Shown here piece after piece: positions 8,447-15,790 of a stretch of 64,000 nucleotides of DNA (position 1 is its first letter; every line of letters begins with the position of its first letter). The stretch is from Mesorhizobium sp. M2E.F.Ca.ET.219.01.1.1 (lineage in GTDB: Bacteria; Pseudomonadota; Alphaproteobacteria; Rhizobiales; Rhizobiaceae): positions 1,054,001 through 1,118,000 of the forward strand of contig NZ_SADT02000002.1 in assembly GCF_004016445.2 (NCBI RefSeq), read 5' to 3'. Under the pieces are notes generated by a model. The model did no database searches, had not been told where the DNA came from, and was given only the letters and a program-made list of their open reading frames with translations. A program made the translations under genes and the position numbers.

Positions 8447-8855
8447 CTGAACATTCCTCCAGGATGAGGTGGCAACACGGTTAGCTCGTCGCCGGCTTTG
8501 GGCCGGGACTCGCCGTCGCTCGAAATCGAGCGTGTCACAGCTCTGCGAAGGAAGGGGATGACGTGCTCAAGCCCACATTCAGCGCGTTTTTCATGACGGT
8601 CTGCCCCTTGCCCGATGCGAGCTTAGCGCCGGCTCCCCGGCGGCAAAGGGCGGGCGTGTGGAAGGGCGTGGAATTCTGCGGAATTTCCACGGCATCGACC
8701 TGTGGAAGGTCGCAGCACCGGACGTCGGGCGCAGGACGAAAGTCCGGCGCGCAGCGTCGCGACCATGCGTATCATCACGAGTCGACGCCGTGCCCCGGGG
8801 GCGGCCGCGGCCAGGCATGATTCTCGGAAGGGCATGGGGTCCGAGGGGGGCTTCG
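8447..8855. other. 409-base intergenic region with repeated GTGGAA motif
   Basis: Upstream of both the minus-strand pair and the plus-strand gene at 8856. No supported ORF. It contains four GTGGAA sequences: 8658-8663, 8668-8673, 8702-8707 and an inverted one at 8685-8690; the first two are exactly 10 bases apart. Such helically phased copies suggest a regulator-binding array. Confidence 0.4.
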
Positions 8856-9785
8856 ATGGCACAACATATCGCGCAGAAGCTGCGGCTGACATCGGCGCTG
8901 CTCGGCACCGTCACCCGCAAGGATCTCGCGGCGGCGTTCCGTTCCGTCAATGCGAGAACGGCATTCGACCTTGGCCGCGCCGACAAATGGCTGCAGGGCC
9001 GGGCTCAGCCGCGCGAGCAAAGCGTCTACGACGATTGGGCGAAAGTGCTGCGCCTCGAGCAGCCCGGCGCCTGGATCGCTGAGAGCGATCTGCCGAGCTT
9101 CGCGTCCGCCATCGCGGCCCGCCACGGCATCGGCGTGGCGGAGCTCGAACGCCGCGCCCACGCGCAGTCCGCTGCCTTGCCAGGGCATGAGGACAGAGGC
9201 ATCGGACTGGCGCTCGCCGGGACCTATGCGTGGTACACTAGAGCTTGGTCGCCCTATTATCGCGGCCAGCTCATCAGGGGCCGCCTAACGATCGAGGCGG
9301 GGCCCGGTGCGCATGCCTTCACCGCCATATATCGCGAGACATCGCCGACCGGGCAGTTGCAGTTCTCCGGGCCGGTCACGCCGGCAAAGCGCAGCCTCTA
9401 TCTGCATCTGAAAGAGGTGGGCGGCGAGGCGCAGTCCTTCCTTTGCCTGTTCCCGCATACGCAGCCGGTGAGCGTCCTCGGCGGCTATATGGTCGGCACC
9501 GCCATCTTCGCCCCGGAACCGCAGCCCTCGCTCACCAGGATCCTGTTGGTGCGCCTGCGCGATGCGCCCGCCGCCGAACAATGGGGCCCCCTGCCGCCCG
9601 GCATCTCGATCGCCGCCGACCTGGCCAGCCTCGGCATCGTCATGGAGCACCCGGAAGCGGTCGACCGCCAGCTCGGCCAATTCCTCAGCGCCGACGGCGA
9701 TGGCGGCGTCAACCAGATCCCCCCGTCCGAGTTCCGCGCCATCCTCGACGTGTTCGACCGCCATTGGCTGCAGCATGCCGGCTAA
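8856..9785 (+). CDS. hypothetical protein with possible N-terminal DNA-binding segment
   Basis: 309 residues from ATG 8856 (GAGGGGGG upstream). The open frame extends to 8658 but with no better start. Residues 1-60 (LRLTSALLGTVTRKDLAAAFRSV ... RADKWLQGRAQPRE) read like a compact helical domain resembling XRE-type repressor folds, where the RADKWLQGRAQP segment corresponds to the recognition region and its following turn. Residues 110-300 look like a mixed alpha/beta sensory domain, with GTYAWYTRAWSPYYRGQLIRG at its start. No membrane segments. I do not recognise the family; a transcriptional regulator is a plausible guess only. Confidence 0.65.
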   Translation: MAQHIAQKLRLTSALLGTVTRKDLAAAFRSVNARTAFDLGRADKWLQGRAQPREQSVYDDWAKVLRLEQPGAWIAESDLPSFASAIAARHGIGVAELERRAHAQSAALPGHEDRGIGLALAGTYAWYTRAWSPYYRGQLIRGRLTIEAGPGAHAFTAIYRETSPTGQLQFSGPVTPAKRSLYLHLKEVGGEAQSFLCLFPHTQPVSVLGGYMVGTAIFAPEPQPSLTRILLVRLRDAPAAEQWGPLPPGISIAADLASLGIVMEHPEAVDRQLGQFLSADGDGGVNQIPPSEFRAILDVFDRHWLQHAG

Positions 9786-10335
9786 TTGTCCTGTGTCATT
9801 CCCGGCGCGCAAGCGCGATCGGTTACGTTGCAAGCAGCGGCAGAACTGGAGGCCGGGCTGGCCAGGAGCGGGCGGTACACTGCATGTGCCCGCCCGTCCG
9901 GCGCCGCCGCCAAGCTGCTGAAACCCCGTCCGTCCCCAACAGCAACGGTCATGGCGTGACCAGTGCTTGCGGAGTGCCATTGGCGCGGTGCCCTGTCAAC
10001 GCCGGCGGCGGTCGACCCGGAAGCGGCTTTTGGGCCGGCTTTTCGTGCTGGAAGTGTCCCTTGCAGCCATTCCCGCGCTGCCGCGAAATGGCGGGATTCC
10101 GGGCTTTTCCCGCTTGGAGGAGCTTATATGCCTATCTGCTTGAATAGGCTGATTTTTCGCCGGCCGACATTTCCCGCCGCCCCCGACTTTTTTTGGGTGC
10201 ATTTGGCGGCGCGGCATCGGGCGGCCGGCAGCGGCCGATTCCCCTTGAAGCGGCATCGGAGGCTGTGTGAGTCATTTCATGATGTTCTCATGAAAGGCAT
10301 GCTACAATGTCGCGCAGCGAAGGGGGGAAGTTGCG
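9786..10335. other. 550-base region without supported CDS
   Basis: GC-rich with several weak hairpins, for example GGGCGG (9869-9874) facing CCCGCCC about 15 bases later. A GGAGG-ATG pair at 10116-10130 opens a frame of junk-like composition (see rejected items). The last 60 bases hold a palindrome and a -10 box that belong to the small ORF at 10336. Confidence 0.35.
10275..10308 (+). promoter_or_regulatory. palindromic operator and -10 box upstream of small ORF
   Basis: Perfect inverted repeat TTTCATGA (10275-10282), five-base spacer, TCATGAAA (10288-10295), followed by TACAAT (10303-10308) as a possible -10 element. The small membrane ORF starts 28 bases further on at 10336. Confidence 0.45.
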
Positions 10336-10458
10336 ATGGCCAATCGGTTGTTCGAGATCCTTGCCAGACGGCGCGCGTGGCTGGATCGGCTCGCACTGGG
10401 GCTGCTTGTCTTCCTGGCGACCTTGGTCGCCGCGCTGATGGGCGGCGCCAGCGCCTGA
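10336..10458 (+). CDS. 40-residue hydrophobic peptide
   Basis: ATG 10336 with AGGGGGGAAG directly upstream at good spacing, ending TGA 10456-10458. The peptide has a basic N-terminal amphipathic part (NRLFEILARRRAWLDRL) and one membrane helix (ALGLLVFLATLVAALMGG). A promoter-like box and an inverted repeat precede it. Small membrane peptides of this form can be regulators, subunits or toxins; there is no further evidence here. Confidence 0.45.
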   Translation: MANRLFEILARRRAWLDRLALGLLVFLATLVAALMGGASA

Positions 10459-10536
10459 AGTGCGCCGCGATATTTCGGATTCGCTGCATGCGCCACAGGC
10501 TGGCCAGCCCAGATGCCGCGATCGCCCTGTCGCGGC

Positions 10537-10800
10537 TTAGTCCTGCAAAAGAGGGGGTGCGCCGTAGCCGCGCAGGCCGGTTCCGTTGCAGGCCTGGCAG
10601 GAAACCCGTTGTCCAGGGCAATTGTCGCGCAACATGCCCGAGGGACAGCATGAGCCTTTCGACGCCACCTGCTTTTCACACTCGAACACCTTGCCGGCGC
10701 CCAGGCACCGGGGGCACGCGAACTTCCTGAATTCGCTCAAGCGAGCCTCCGGCTGTTTCAAAAGCGCCCGGCAACGCGCTGACCATGCCACGGGTTCCAT
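10537..10800 (-). CDS. small DnaJ-type zinc-finger-like protein
   Basis: 87 residues from ATG 10800. Two CxxCxGxG-type units, CPRCLGAG near residue 29 and CQACNGTG near residue 68, with a CEKQ and CCPSG cysteine group between them, resemble half of the DnaJ cysteine-rich zinc domain. There is no J domain. A TATAAT hexamer lies 13-18 bases upstream of the ATG on the minus strand (10813-10818) inside a palindromic region, so the message would be nearly leaderless and no ribosome site is visible. Possibly a small zinc-binding chaperone-like or adaptor protein; not certain to be real. Confidence 0.5.
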   Translation of the reverse strand: MEPVAWSARCRALLKQPEARLSEFRKFACPRCLGAGKVFECEKQVASKGSCCPSGMLRDNCPGQRVSCQACNGTGLRGYGAPPLLQD

Positions 10801-10812
10801 GAACGGCGCGCA

Positions 10813-10833
10813 TTATACGTTAGTAATGACTAA
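10813..10833 (-). promoter_or_regulatory. promoter with TTAGT/ACTAA operator-like palindrome
   Basis: Minus-strand TATAAT (10813-10818) is preceded by TTAGT-CATT-ACTAA (10820-10833, perfect 5-bp arms, shown on the minus strand). A similar palindrome occurs at 48036-48049, also beside a minus-strand TATAAT. Confidence 0.45.
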
Positions 10834-10889
10834 TATTAAAGAAGTGTCCCGCGGACGCGTGGCCGGTTCCTCGCCGCGTTGATCTCCTC

Positions 10890-11798
10890 TCAAGGGCCGG
10901 GACTACGCGCTCCGCCACACACCTCCTTCACAAGCCCCCGCAGCCAGCGATGCGCCGGATCGGCGTCGAGCCTCGGGTGCCACAACAGCGAGATCGTCAA
11001 CGGTGCAAGCTTGACCGGCAGCGCGAAGGTGAACAGGCCCTCGCGCAGCGTGCCCGTATAGCGCTCCGGCACCGTGGCGATGAGGTCCGAGCCGCGCGCC
11101 AGCGCCAGCGCCTCGGCGAAGCCGCCGACCACGGTCGCGATCGTCCGCGTCAGCCCGGCGAGCTCCAGCGCGTCATCCACCGGGCCGCGATCGAGCCCGC
11201 GCCGCGAGATCAATATGTGCCGGCCGGCCGCGAAGCGGGCGGCGGTGACGCGGCCTTCGCTCAAAGGATGGCCGGCCCGCGCGACGCCGACGAAGCGGTC
11301 GCGGAACAGCGCCCGCGAACGCACCTCCGGCCCGGTCGTATTGCCGATCACGCCGGTCTCCAGATCGACCGCGCCCTCGCGCATCGGGCCGCTGTCCTTG
11401 TCGGGCTTGGGCACGAAGCGCAATTGCACGCCCGGCGCTTCCCGCGACGCGCGGGCCAGCAGCGCCGGGCCGAAATTCTCGACGAATCCGTCGCTGTTGC
11501 GCAGCGTGAAGCTGCGGTTGAGCCGCGCGAGGTCGAGCCGCTCGGCGGGCCGCAGCACCGCTTCCGCCTCCTTCACCAGCCGGCCGACCTCCGCGCCGAG
11601 CTCGACGGCGCGCGGCGTCGGCACCAGGCCGCGCCCGGCGCGCACCAGAAGCGGATCGCCGGTCGCCTCGCGCAGCCTCGCCAGCGCCCGGCTCATCGCC
11701 GAAGGGCTGAGCTTCAGGCGCCGCGCCGCATTGGCGACGCTGCCTTCGGCAAGCAGCACTTCCAGCGTGACGAGCAGGTTGAGATCGGGTCGCGACAT
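10890..11798 (-). CDS. LysR family transcriptional regulator
   Basis: 302 residues from ATG 11798; the open frame extends upstream but the LysR fold starts exactly here (SRPDLNLLVTLEVLLAEGS). Winged-helix DNA-binding domain at residues 1-60 (NAARRLKLSPSAMSRALARLR), effector-binding domain from about residue 90 to the end. Divergent from the MFS exporter gene at 11932, with two palindromes in the 133-base gap. By analogy with similar pairs it probably controls the exporter and itself; the effector is unknown. Confidence 0.9.
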   Translation of the reverse strand: MSRPDLNLLVTLEVLLAEGSVANAARRLKLSPSAMSRALARLREATGDPLLVRAGRGLVPTPRAVELGAEVGRLVKEAEAVLRPAERLDLARLNRSFTLRNSDGFVENFGPALLARASREAPGVQLRFVPKPDKDSGPMREGAVDLETGVIGNTTGPEVRSRALFRDRFVGVARAGHPLSEGRVTAARFAAGRHILISRRGLDRGPVDDALELAGLTRTIATVVGGFAEALALARGSDLIATVPERYTGTLREGLFTFALPVKLAPLTISLLWHPRLDADPAHRWLRGLVKEVCGGARSPGP

Positions 11799-11803
11799 GA
11801 GCG

Positions 11804-11860
11804 CAACCATAGCATGGTTGTCGCTCGATGACATGGCGTTCCATGCACTGATCAAGTGCA
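11804..11860. promoter_or_regulatory. two palindromic operators between LysR and MFS genes
   Basis: CAACCAT-AGC-ATGGTTG (11804-11820) is a perfect 7-bp inverted repeat adjoining the LysR start, and TGCACT-GATCA-AGTGCA (11844-11860) a perfect 6-bp inverted repeat. Their centres are 40 bases apart, about four helical turns, a layout expected for a LysR tetramer bending the divergent promoter. Confidence 0.6.
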
Positions 11861-11931
11861 AATGCTGCGCGTTCCGCCACATCGGCTGGACGCCTATCTT
11901 CCCGCCGAGTTCACCCGACGGAGAAGACATC

Positions 11932-13359
11932 ATGGCCGATATTGCCGAGACCCGCGCCGCGCCCCTAAGCCATTCGACGGCGGGCGCGCTGGCCAGCCTG
12001 TCCTTGGCCATGCTCGTCTCCTCGCTCGCCACCAGCATCGCCAATGTCGCGCTGCCGACGCTGAGCGTTGTCTTCGCCGCGTCCTTTCCGGCGGTGCAAT
12101 GGGTGGTGCTCGCCTATCTGCTCGCCATCACCGCGCTGATCGTCAGCGTCGGGCGCCTCGGCGATCTCGTCGGCCGGCGGCTCTTGCTGATCGCCGGCCT
12201 GGCGCTGTTCAGCGCCGCCTCGTTTGCCGCCGCGCTCGCGCCGTCACTGGCGCTGCTGATCGCCGCGCGCGCCGTGCAGGGGCTGGGCGCGGCAGTGATG
12301 ATGGCGCTGACGATAGCCGTCGTCGGCGAGACGGTGCCGAAAGAGCGCACCGGCAGCGCCATGGGCCTGCTCGGCACCATGTCGGCGATCGGCACGGCGC
12401 TCGGCCCCTCGCTCGGCGGCGTGCTGATCGCCGCTCTCGGCTGGCGCTCGATCTTCCTCGTCAACGCCGCGCTGGGCGGCGTCGCGCTGCTCGCCGCCTG
12501 GCGCTTCCTGCCGGCGGCGGGCATCGTGCGCCAGGCGACGGGCGCGAAGGCCCGCTTCGATGTGCCGGGCACGCTGCTGCTCGCCGCGACGCTTGCCGCC
12601 TATGCGCTGGCCATGACCATCGGGCGCGGCCATTTCGGCGGCCTCAACGCGGCGCTGCTCGGCGCGGCCATGGCTGGCGCGGCGCTGTTCGTCGTCGCCG
12701 AGGCCAAGGTGGCATCGCCTCTGGTCAAGCTCGCGCTGCTGCGCGACAGGGTGCTGGCGCCGAGCCTCGCCATGAATGCGCTGGTCTCGACGGTGATGAT
12801 GGCCACCCTGGTCGTCGGACCGTTCTTCCTGTCGCGGGCGCTGGGCTTGAGCGAAGCGGCGACCGGGGCCGTGCTGTCGATCGGCCCCGTGGTCTCGGCG
12901 GTCTGCGGCATCATTGCCGGGCGTATCGTCGACCGGCTGGGGGCGGCCGCGATGGTCATCGCCGGCCTGGCGCTGATGGTCGCCGGTTGCGCCGCGCTCG
13001 CGGCACTCCCGAACCTCTTCGGCGTCGTCGGCTACGCGGCGGCGATCGCCGTGCTCACGCCGGGCTACCAGCTCTTCCAGGCCGCCAACAACACCGCCGT
13101 CATGGCCGATGTCGACGCTAACGAGCGCGGCGTCGTCTCGGGCATGCTCAGCCTCTCGCGCAATCTCGGCCTCGTCACCGGCACGGCGGTGATGGGCGCG
13201 GTGTTCGCCTTCGCCGTGGGGACGAGAGATATCGCGGCGGCAGCCCCCGCGGCCGTCGCGCACGGGATGGCAATGACCTTTGCGGTGGCCGCGGGCGTGG
13301 TCGCGGTCGCGGCAGCGATTGCGTTTGCTGGCGGTCGGAGGGAGCGCTGCAGCGCCTGA
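11932..13359 (+). CDS. MFS drug/metabolite exporter (DHA2-like)
   Basis: 475 residues from ATG 11932 (GGAG upstream). About 14 hydrophobic segments. The N-terminal repeat begins ASLSLAMLVSSLATSIANVALPTL, typical of EmrB/QacA-type antiporters, followed by the motif A equivalent VGRLGDLVGRRLLL and a motif C-like GTALGPSLGGVL. It would pump a small molecule out by proton antiport in the inner membrane. Divergent from a LysR gene with clear operators between; no membrane-fusion partner gene nearby. Confidence 0.88.
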   Translation: MADIAETRAAPLSHSTAGALASLSLAMLVSSLATSIANVALPTLSVVFAASFPAVQWVVLAYLLAITALIVSVGRLGDLVGRRLLLIAGLALFSAASFAAALAPSLALLIAARAVQGLGAAVMMALTIAVVGETVPKERTGSAMGLLGTMSAIGTALGPSLGGVLIAALGWRSIFLVNAALGGVALLAAWRFLPAAGIVRQATGAKARFDVPGTLLLAATLAAYALAMTIGRGHFGGLNAALLGAAMAGAALFVVAEAKVASPLVKLALLRDRVLAPSLAMNALVSTVMMATLVVGPFFLSRALGLSEAATGAVLSIGPVVSAVCGIIAGRIVDRLGAAAMVIAGLALMVAGCAALAALPNLFGVVGYAAAIAVLTPGYQLFQAANNTAVMADVDANERGVVSGMLSLSRNLGLVTGTAVMGAVFAFAVGTRDIAAAAPAAVAHGMAMTFAVAAGVVAVAAAIAFAGGRRERCSA

Positions 13360-13577
13360 TCTCCGCAGCCAGCCTGCTGTGACACAAGGATGCGGGCGGG
13401 AGCCGATGCCGGGTCGGAGGAAAAGGGAGACGCCGTTAACAAATGCAAGTGTCAGAACTGAGAAGTGTGGGCAGTGTCACTCTGGCCAATGCATGAAGGT
13501 CTATAACGTCTCCACGGGCAGGGCGGGGCAGCGGTTCTGCCGGACTGTCGAGTGGGCGTCGCGGGGAGGTAGAAGCG

Positions 13578-13778
13578 ATGCATGAAACGTGGTGGCGGCG
13601 GCGGGAAGCTCAGCCTCTGATTCCGGAACGTGAACTTCGCTTTATGATGAAACTCGGGCGTCTGGAGCGCGACGAGGCAATGAGATTGCTAGGACGGTAC
13701 CGTGGGCACCGCGAGGCGGTATATGCCGAGTTGAGAGCGCGCGATCTGATCAGGGAACGCAACGCGCGGCCTCACTGA
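13578..13778 (+). CDS. small basic hypothetical protein
   Basis: 66 residues from ATG 13578 with GGGAGGTAG at ideal spacing. Predicted all-helical and strongly charged (WWRRREAQPLIPERELRF, then RLERDEAMRLLGRYRGHREAVY). No family recognised. The 218 bases before it hold no gene. Confidence 0.6.
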   Translation: MHETWWRRREAQPLIPERELRFMMKLGRLERDEAMRLLGRYRGHREAVYAELRARDLIRERNARPH

Positions 13779-13811
13779 CGGTTCATGCCGCCCTTGCCAA
13801 CTCACCACCGG

Positions 13812-14063
13812 TCACAGCCCGAGCGTCCAGCCGGCCGCTGTTTGAGGTTTCCTGTCTGACCGGAATGGTGCAACGAAGATGGTCGGCCGATGGGTCGCCT
13901 CGACGAAAGCGGCCGCGGCCCTCTCGGCAGCATCGGCTGAATGATCGACCCTGTCGAAGCGCTTTACCACGCGGTCATGAAGCAGCGACAGCCTTGCGGC
14001 CCGGTGGAGATCGGCGCGCTTCTCGCCGTGCATATCGAGGGGAGCGAACATAACCATCCCCAC
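13812..14063 (-). CDS. uncertain small ORF
   Basis: 83 residues at most; an internal ATG at 14051 (GGGGATGG before it) would give 79. Composition is balanced and protein-like (GEKRADLHRAARLSLLHDRVVKRFDRV), unlike the Arg/Pro-rich shadows around it, but there is no family match or strong ribosome site. It is the only candidate gene in the 467-base interval 13779-14245, which otherwise shows nothing. Confidence 0.35.
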   Translation of the reverse strand: MGMVMFAPLDMHGEKRADLHRAARLSLLHDRVVKRFDRVDHSADAAERAAAAFVEATHRPTIFVAPFRSDRKPQTAAGWTLGL

Positions 14064-14245
14064 AAACGGCGACGCCGGGCGTTTGTTCCGATCGGCCCCG
14101 CCGGGGTGGCTTCACGGGCGCTTCCGCGATCGCGTAATTTCGCCGCCGCCCGCGAGGCCTATCTTTGCCTGGCGGCGGTGCCCATTCCGCCTTCGGCCGG
14201 TGCCTCAGCTACCCCAACGAAGCCCCACCCACTGGGGCGCCGGCC

Positions 14246-14608
14246 TCATCCCTTGCCCCCGTTCAACGTTTCCGAGGCCGCCAGGCGCTCGGCCTCAATC
14301 TCCAGTTCCACCAGCTTGGACTTGATCTCATGCGGCTCGGAATGTTCGAGCCCGACCACGTCGTTGCGCGTCTCACGCAGCGCAATGACGATCTCGTCGA
14401 GCTTGGCGTGGATGGCGGCGGTGTCCCGGTAGCCCTGGATGAGAACCACCCCGGTGATGATGATGGCCGCCACCGACAGGGCATAGGTCACCACGTTTGT
14501 AAGCCCGAACGGCACCAGCAGCGTGCAGGCCGCCATGGCGGCAAGCATCGCGTAGAAGCCTGGCGGACGCGACAGGAAATCCGCCGCGCGGAAGAGCAGG
14601 CGGTTCAT
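14246..14608 (-). CDS. low-affinity iron permease family protein
   Basis: 120 residues from ATG 14608. Matches the bacterial low-affinity iron permease family (PF04120, Fet4-like): two membrane helices (FYAMLAAMAACTLLVPFG and NVVTYALSVAAIIITGVVLIQ) followed by a cytosolic tail QGYRDTAAIHAKLDEIVIALRETRNDVVGLE typical of the family. Transport activity of bacterial members is little tested. The 33-residue peptide gene at 14616-14717 ends seven bases before this start, so the two are probably co-translated. Confidence 0.88.
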   Translation of the reverse strand: MNRLLFRAADFLSRPPGFYAMLAAMAACTLLVPFGLTNVVTYALSVAAIIITGVVLIQGYRDTAAIHAKLDEIVIALRETRNDVVGLEHSEPHEIKSKLVELEIEAERLAASETLNGGKG

Positions 14609-14615
14609 CGGCCGC

Positions 14616-14717
14616 CTATCCGAGCAGCATGCCGGCTATCAGCACGGTGAGCAGCACCGATGCCGGCACGGCCAGGAGCCAGCGCGCCTCCAGAACACTG
14701 TTGCGATTGTCGTCCAT
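14616..14717 (-). CDS. 33-residue membrane peptide upstream of iron permease
   Basis: ATG 14717 preceded by CAGGAG at seven-base spacing; TAG at 14616-14618 lies seven bases before the permease ATG. Sequence: a short polar N-terminus (MDDNRNSVLEARWLL) then a hydrophobic helix (AVPASVLLTVLIAGMLLG). A leader/regulatory peptide or a small subunit of the permease are both possible; position argues for translational coupling. Confidence 0.6.
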   Translation of the reverse strand: MDDNRNSVLEARWLLAVPASVLLTVLIAGMLLG

Positions 14718-14929
14718 GTTCGTTGCTCCTGTTGGCCGGCACTATGCCGCAAATTCACGTCGGCAAACGAAGCTGGGAAGCCTTCGTTCCCACGATCGGG
14801 CGACGGTCGCAAAGCGGTGTCGGACTGAGGTCGGACCGGCGCGCGAAGAGGGCTGGGCGCCGCAACCAAAGCCAGCGCTCCGCATTGGCACGCGCGCCGA
14901 CTTCCGCGCGCCGCCGATAGGGAGCAGAC

Positions 14930-15124
14930 ATGAGCCTCGATAGACCGACAGACGATGTGGACGACCAACCATACGAGCCGGCGTTCTTCGCCAGCAAATA
15001 CGGCCTGCCGCCTCGGCTCGCCAAAACGATGATCGAGGCCAACGGCCCCGGGCGGCGCGCCTGCGACGCCGCCGCCAAGACCTACCTGCGCTACATGGCG
15101 CTTCGGCGTCAGCGCGACAGCTGA
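14930..15124 (+). CDS. small hypothetical protein
   Basis: 64 residues from ATG 14930 with GGGAGCAG upstream. An acidic N-terminus (DRPTDDVDDQPYEP) precedes a compact helical core (ASKYGLPPRLAKTMIEANGP...AAKTYLRYMALRR) that loosely recalls DUF3606-type small proteins, in which a helix pair follows a K(Y/F)G turn. The similarity is weak and not decisive. Confidence 0.6.
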   Translation: MSLDRPTDDVDDQPYEPAFFASKYGLPPRLAKTMIEANGPGRRACDAAAKTYLRYMALRRQRDS

Positions 15125-15252
15125 GCCTCGCCGCCGGCTGGGCTTTTCCGTCTGCCGCAGTCCCATTGCGCAATGCAACCCGGGCCGGAACCAAAGCGGC
15201 GGGCGTCGGTTTATCCGGCGAAGGGATGAATTCAGGAATTAGGAATAGAGCA

Positions 15253-15564
15253 ATGAAAACAGTGCTTCTTGCTGCCCTGGCGCTCTGTGTCGCCGCGCCC
15301 GCCGTCGCTTCCGCGGCGGAGGCCGATGTCGTCATCAGGACGCATCACAGGCATTACTATCATCACCGCCCGGCGGTCGTCATCAACGACGAGGGCCACC
15401 GTCTTCACCACCGCCACCACGGCACGATCGCCTTTTATGACAATGGCGAGCGCGGCTGGCGTCACCGCCATCACCGCCGCGACGACACGGTGGTCGTCAC
15501 GGGTTCGATCGGCCACCGGCACCATCACCGTCCGGTCGTGGTCGAGAGCAACACCGACTATTGA
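15253..15564 (+). CDS. secreted His-rich protein C
   Basis: 103 residues from ATG 15253. Signal peptide 1-23 (MKTVLLAALALCVAAPAVAS, then AAEADVV). Mature region has a repeated H-H-R pattern (RTHHRHYYHHRPAVV, HRLHHRHHGT, RHRHHRRDDT, GHRHHHRPVV) alternating with valine-rich strands. Probably periplasmic metal or phosphate binder; related in composition, not closely in sequence, to the pair at 1219-2091. A good intrinsic terminator follows. Confidence 0.78.
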   Translation: MKTVLLAALALCVAAPAVASAAEADVVIRTHHRHYYHHRPAVVINDEGHRLHHRHHGTIAFYDNGERGWRHRHHRRDDTVVVTGSIGHRHHHRPVVVESNTDY

Positions 15565-15568
15565 CGTA

Positions 15569-15616
15569 ACGCGGCCGGGTTGTGCGCAACGAAGCACGGG
15601 CCGGCCGCGTTTGTTT
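15569..15616 (+). terminator. intrinsic terminator of His-rich protein C gene
   Basis: Perfect 10-bp stem ACGCGGCCGG (15569-15578) with CCGGCCGCGT (15601-15610), then TTGTTTG. It starts five bases after the stop codon. Confidence 0.65.
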
Positions 15617-15790
15617 GCCGATTTTATTTCCTCGCGCAGGCCTCCCGCGCCGCCGGATGATCGCAGTAGGGATGGTCGCTTCCTGATCTCGCCCTAGCGG
15701 CCTTGCGGGGAAGATAGCGCGTTGTGTCTTCAACGCCCCATTGGACTTCACCGCGACACAACCCCATATTTGGGCCATGGAGCTTTGAGC

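Noticed and set aside
10128-10730. Plus-strand frame opened by GGAGG and ATG
   Set aside because: Good ribosome site but the protein is Arg/Cys/Pro-rich without structure, and it runs through the better-supported small ORFs at 10336 and 10537.
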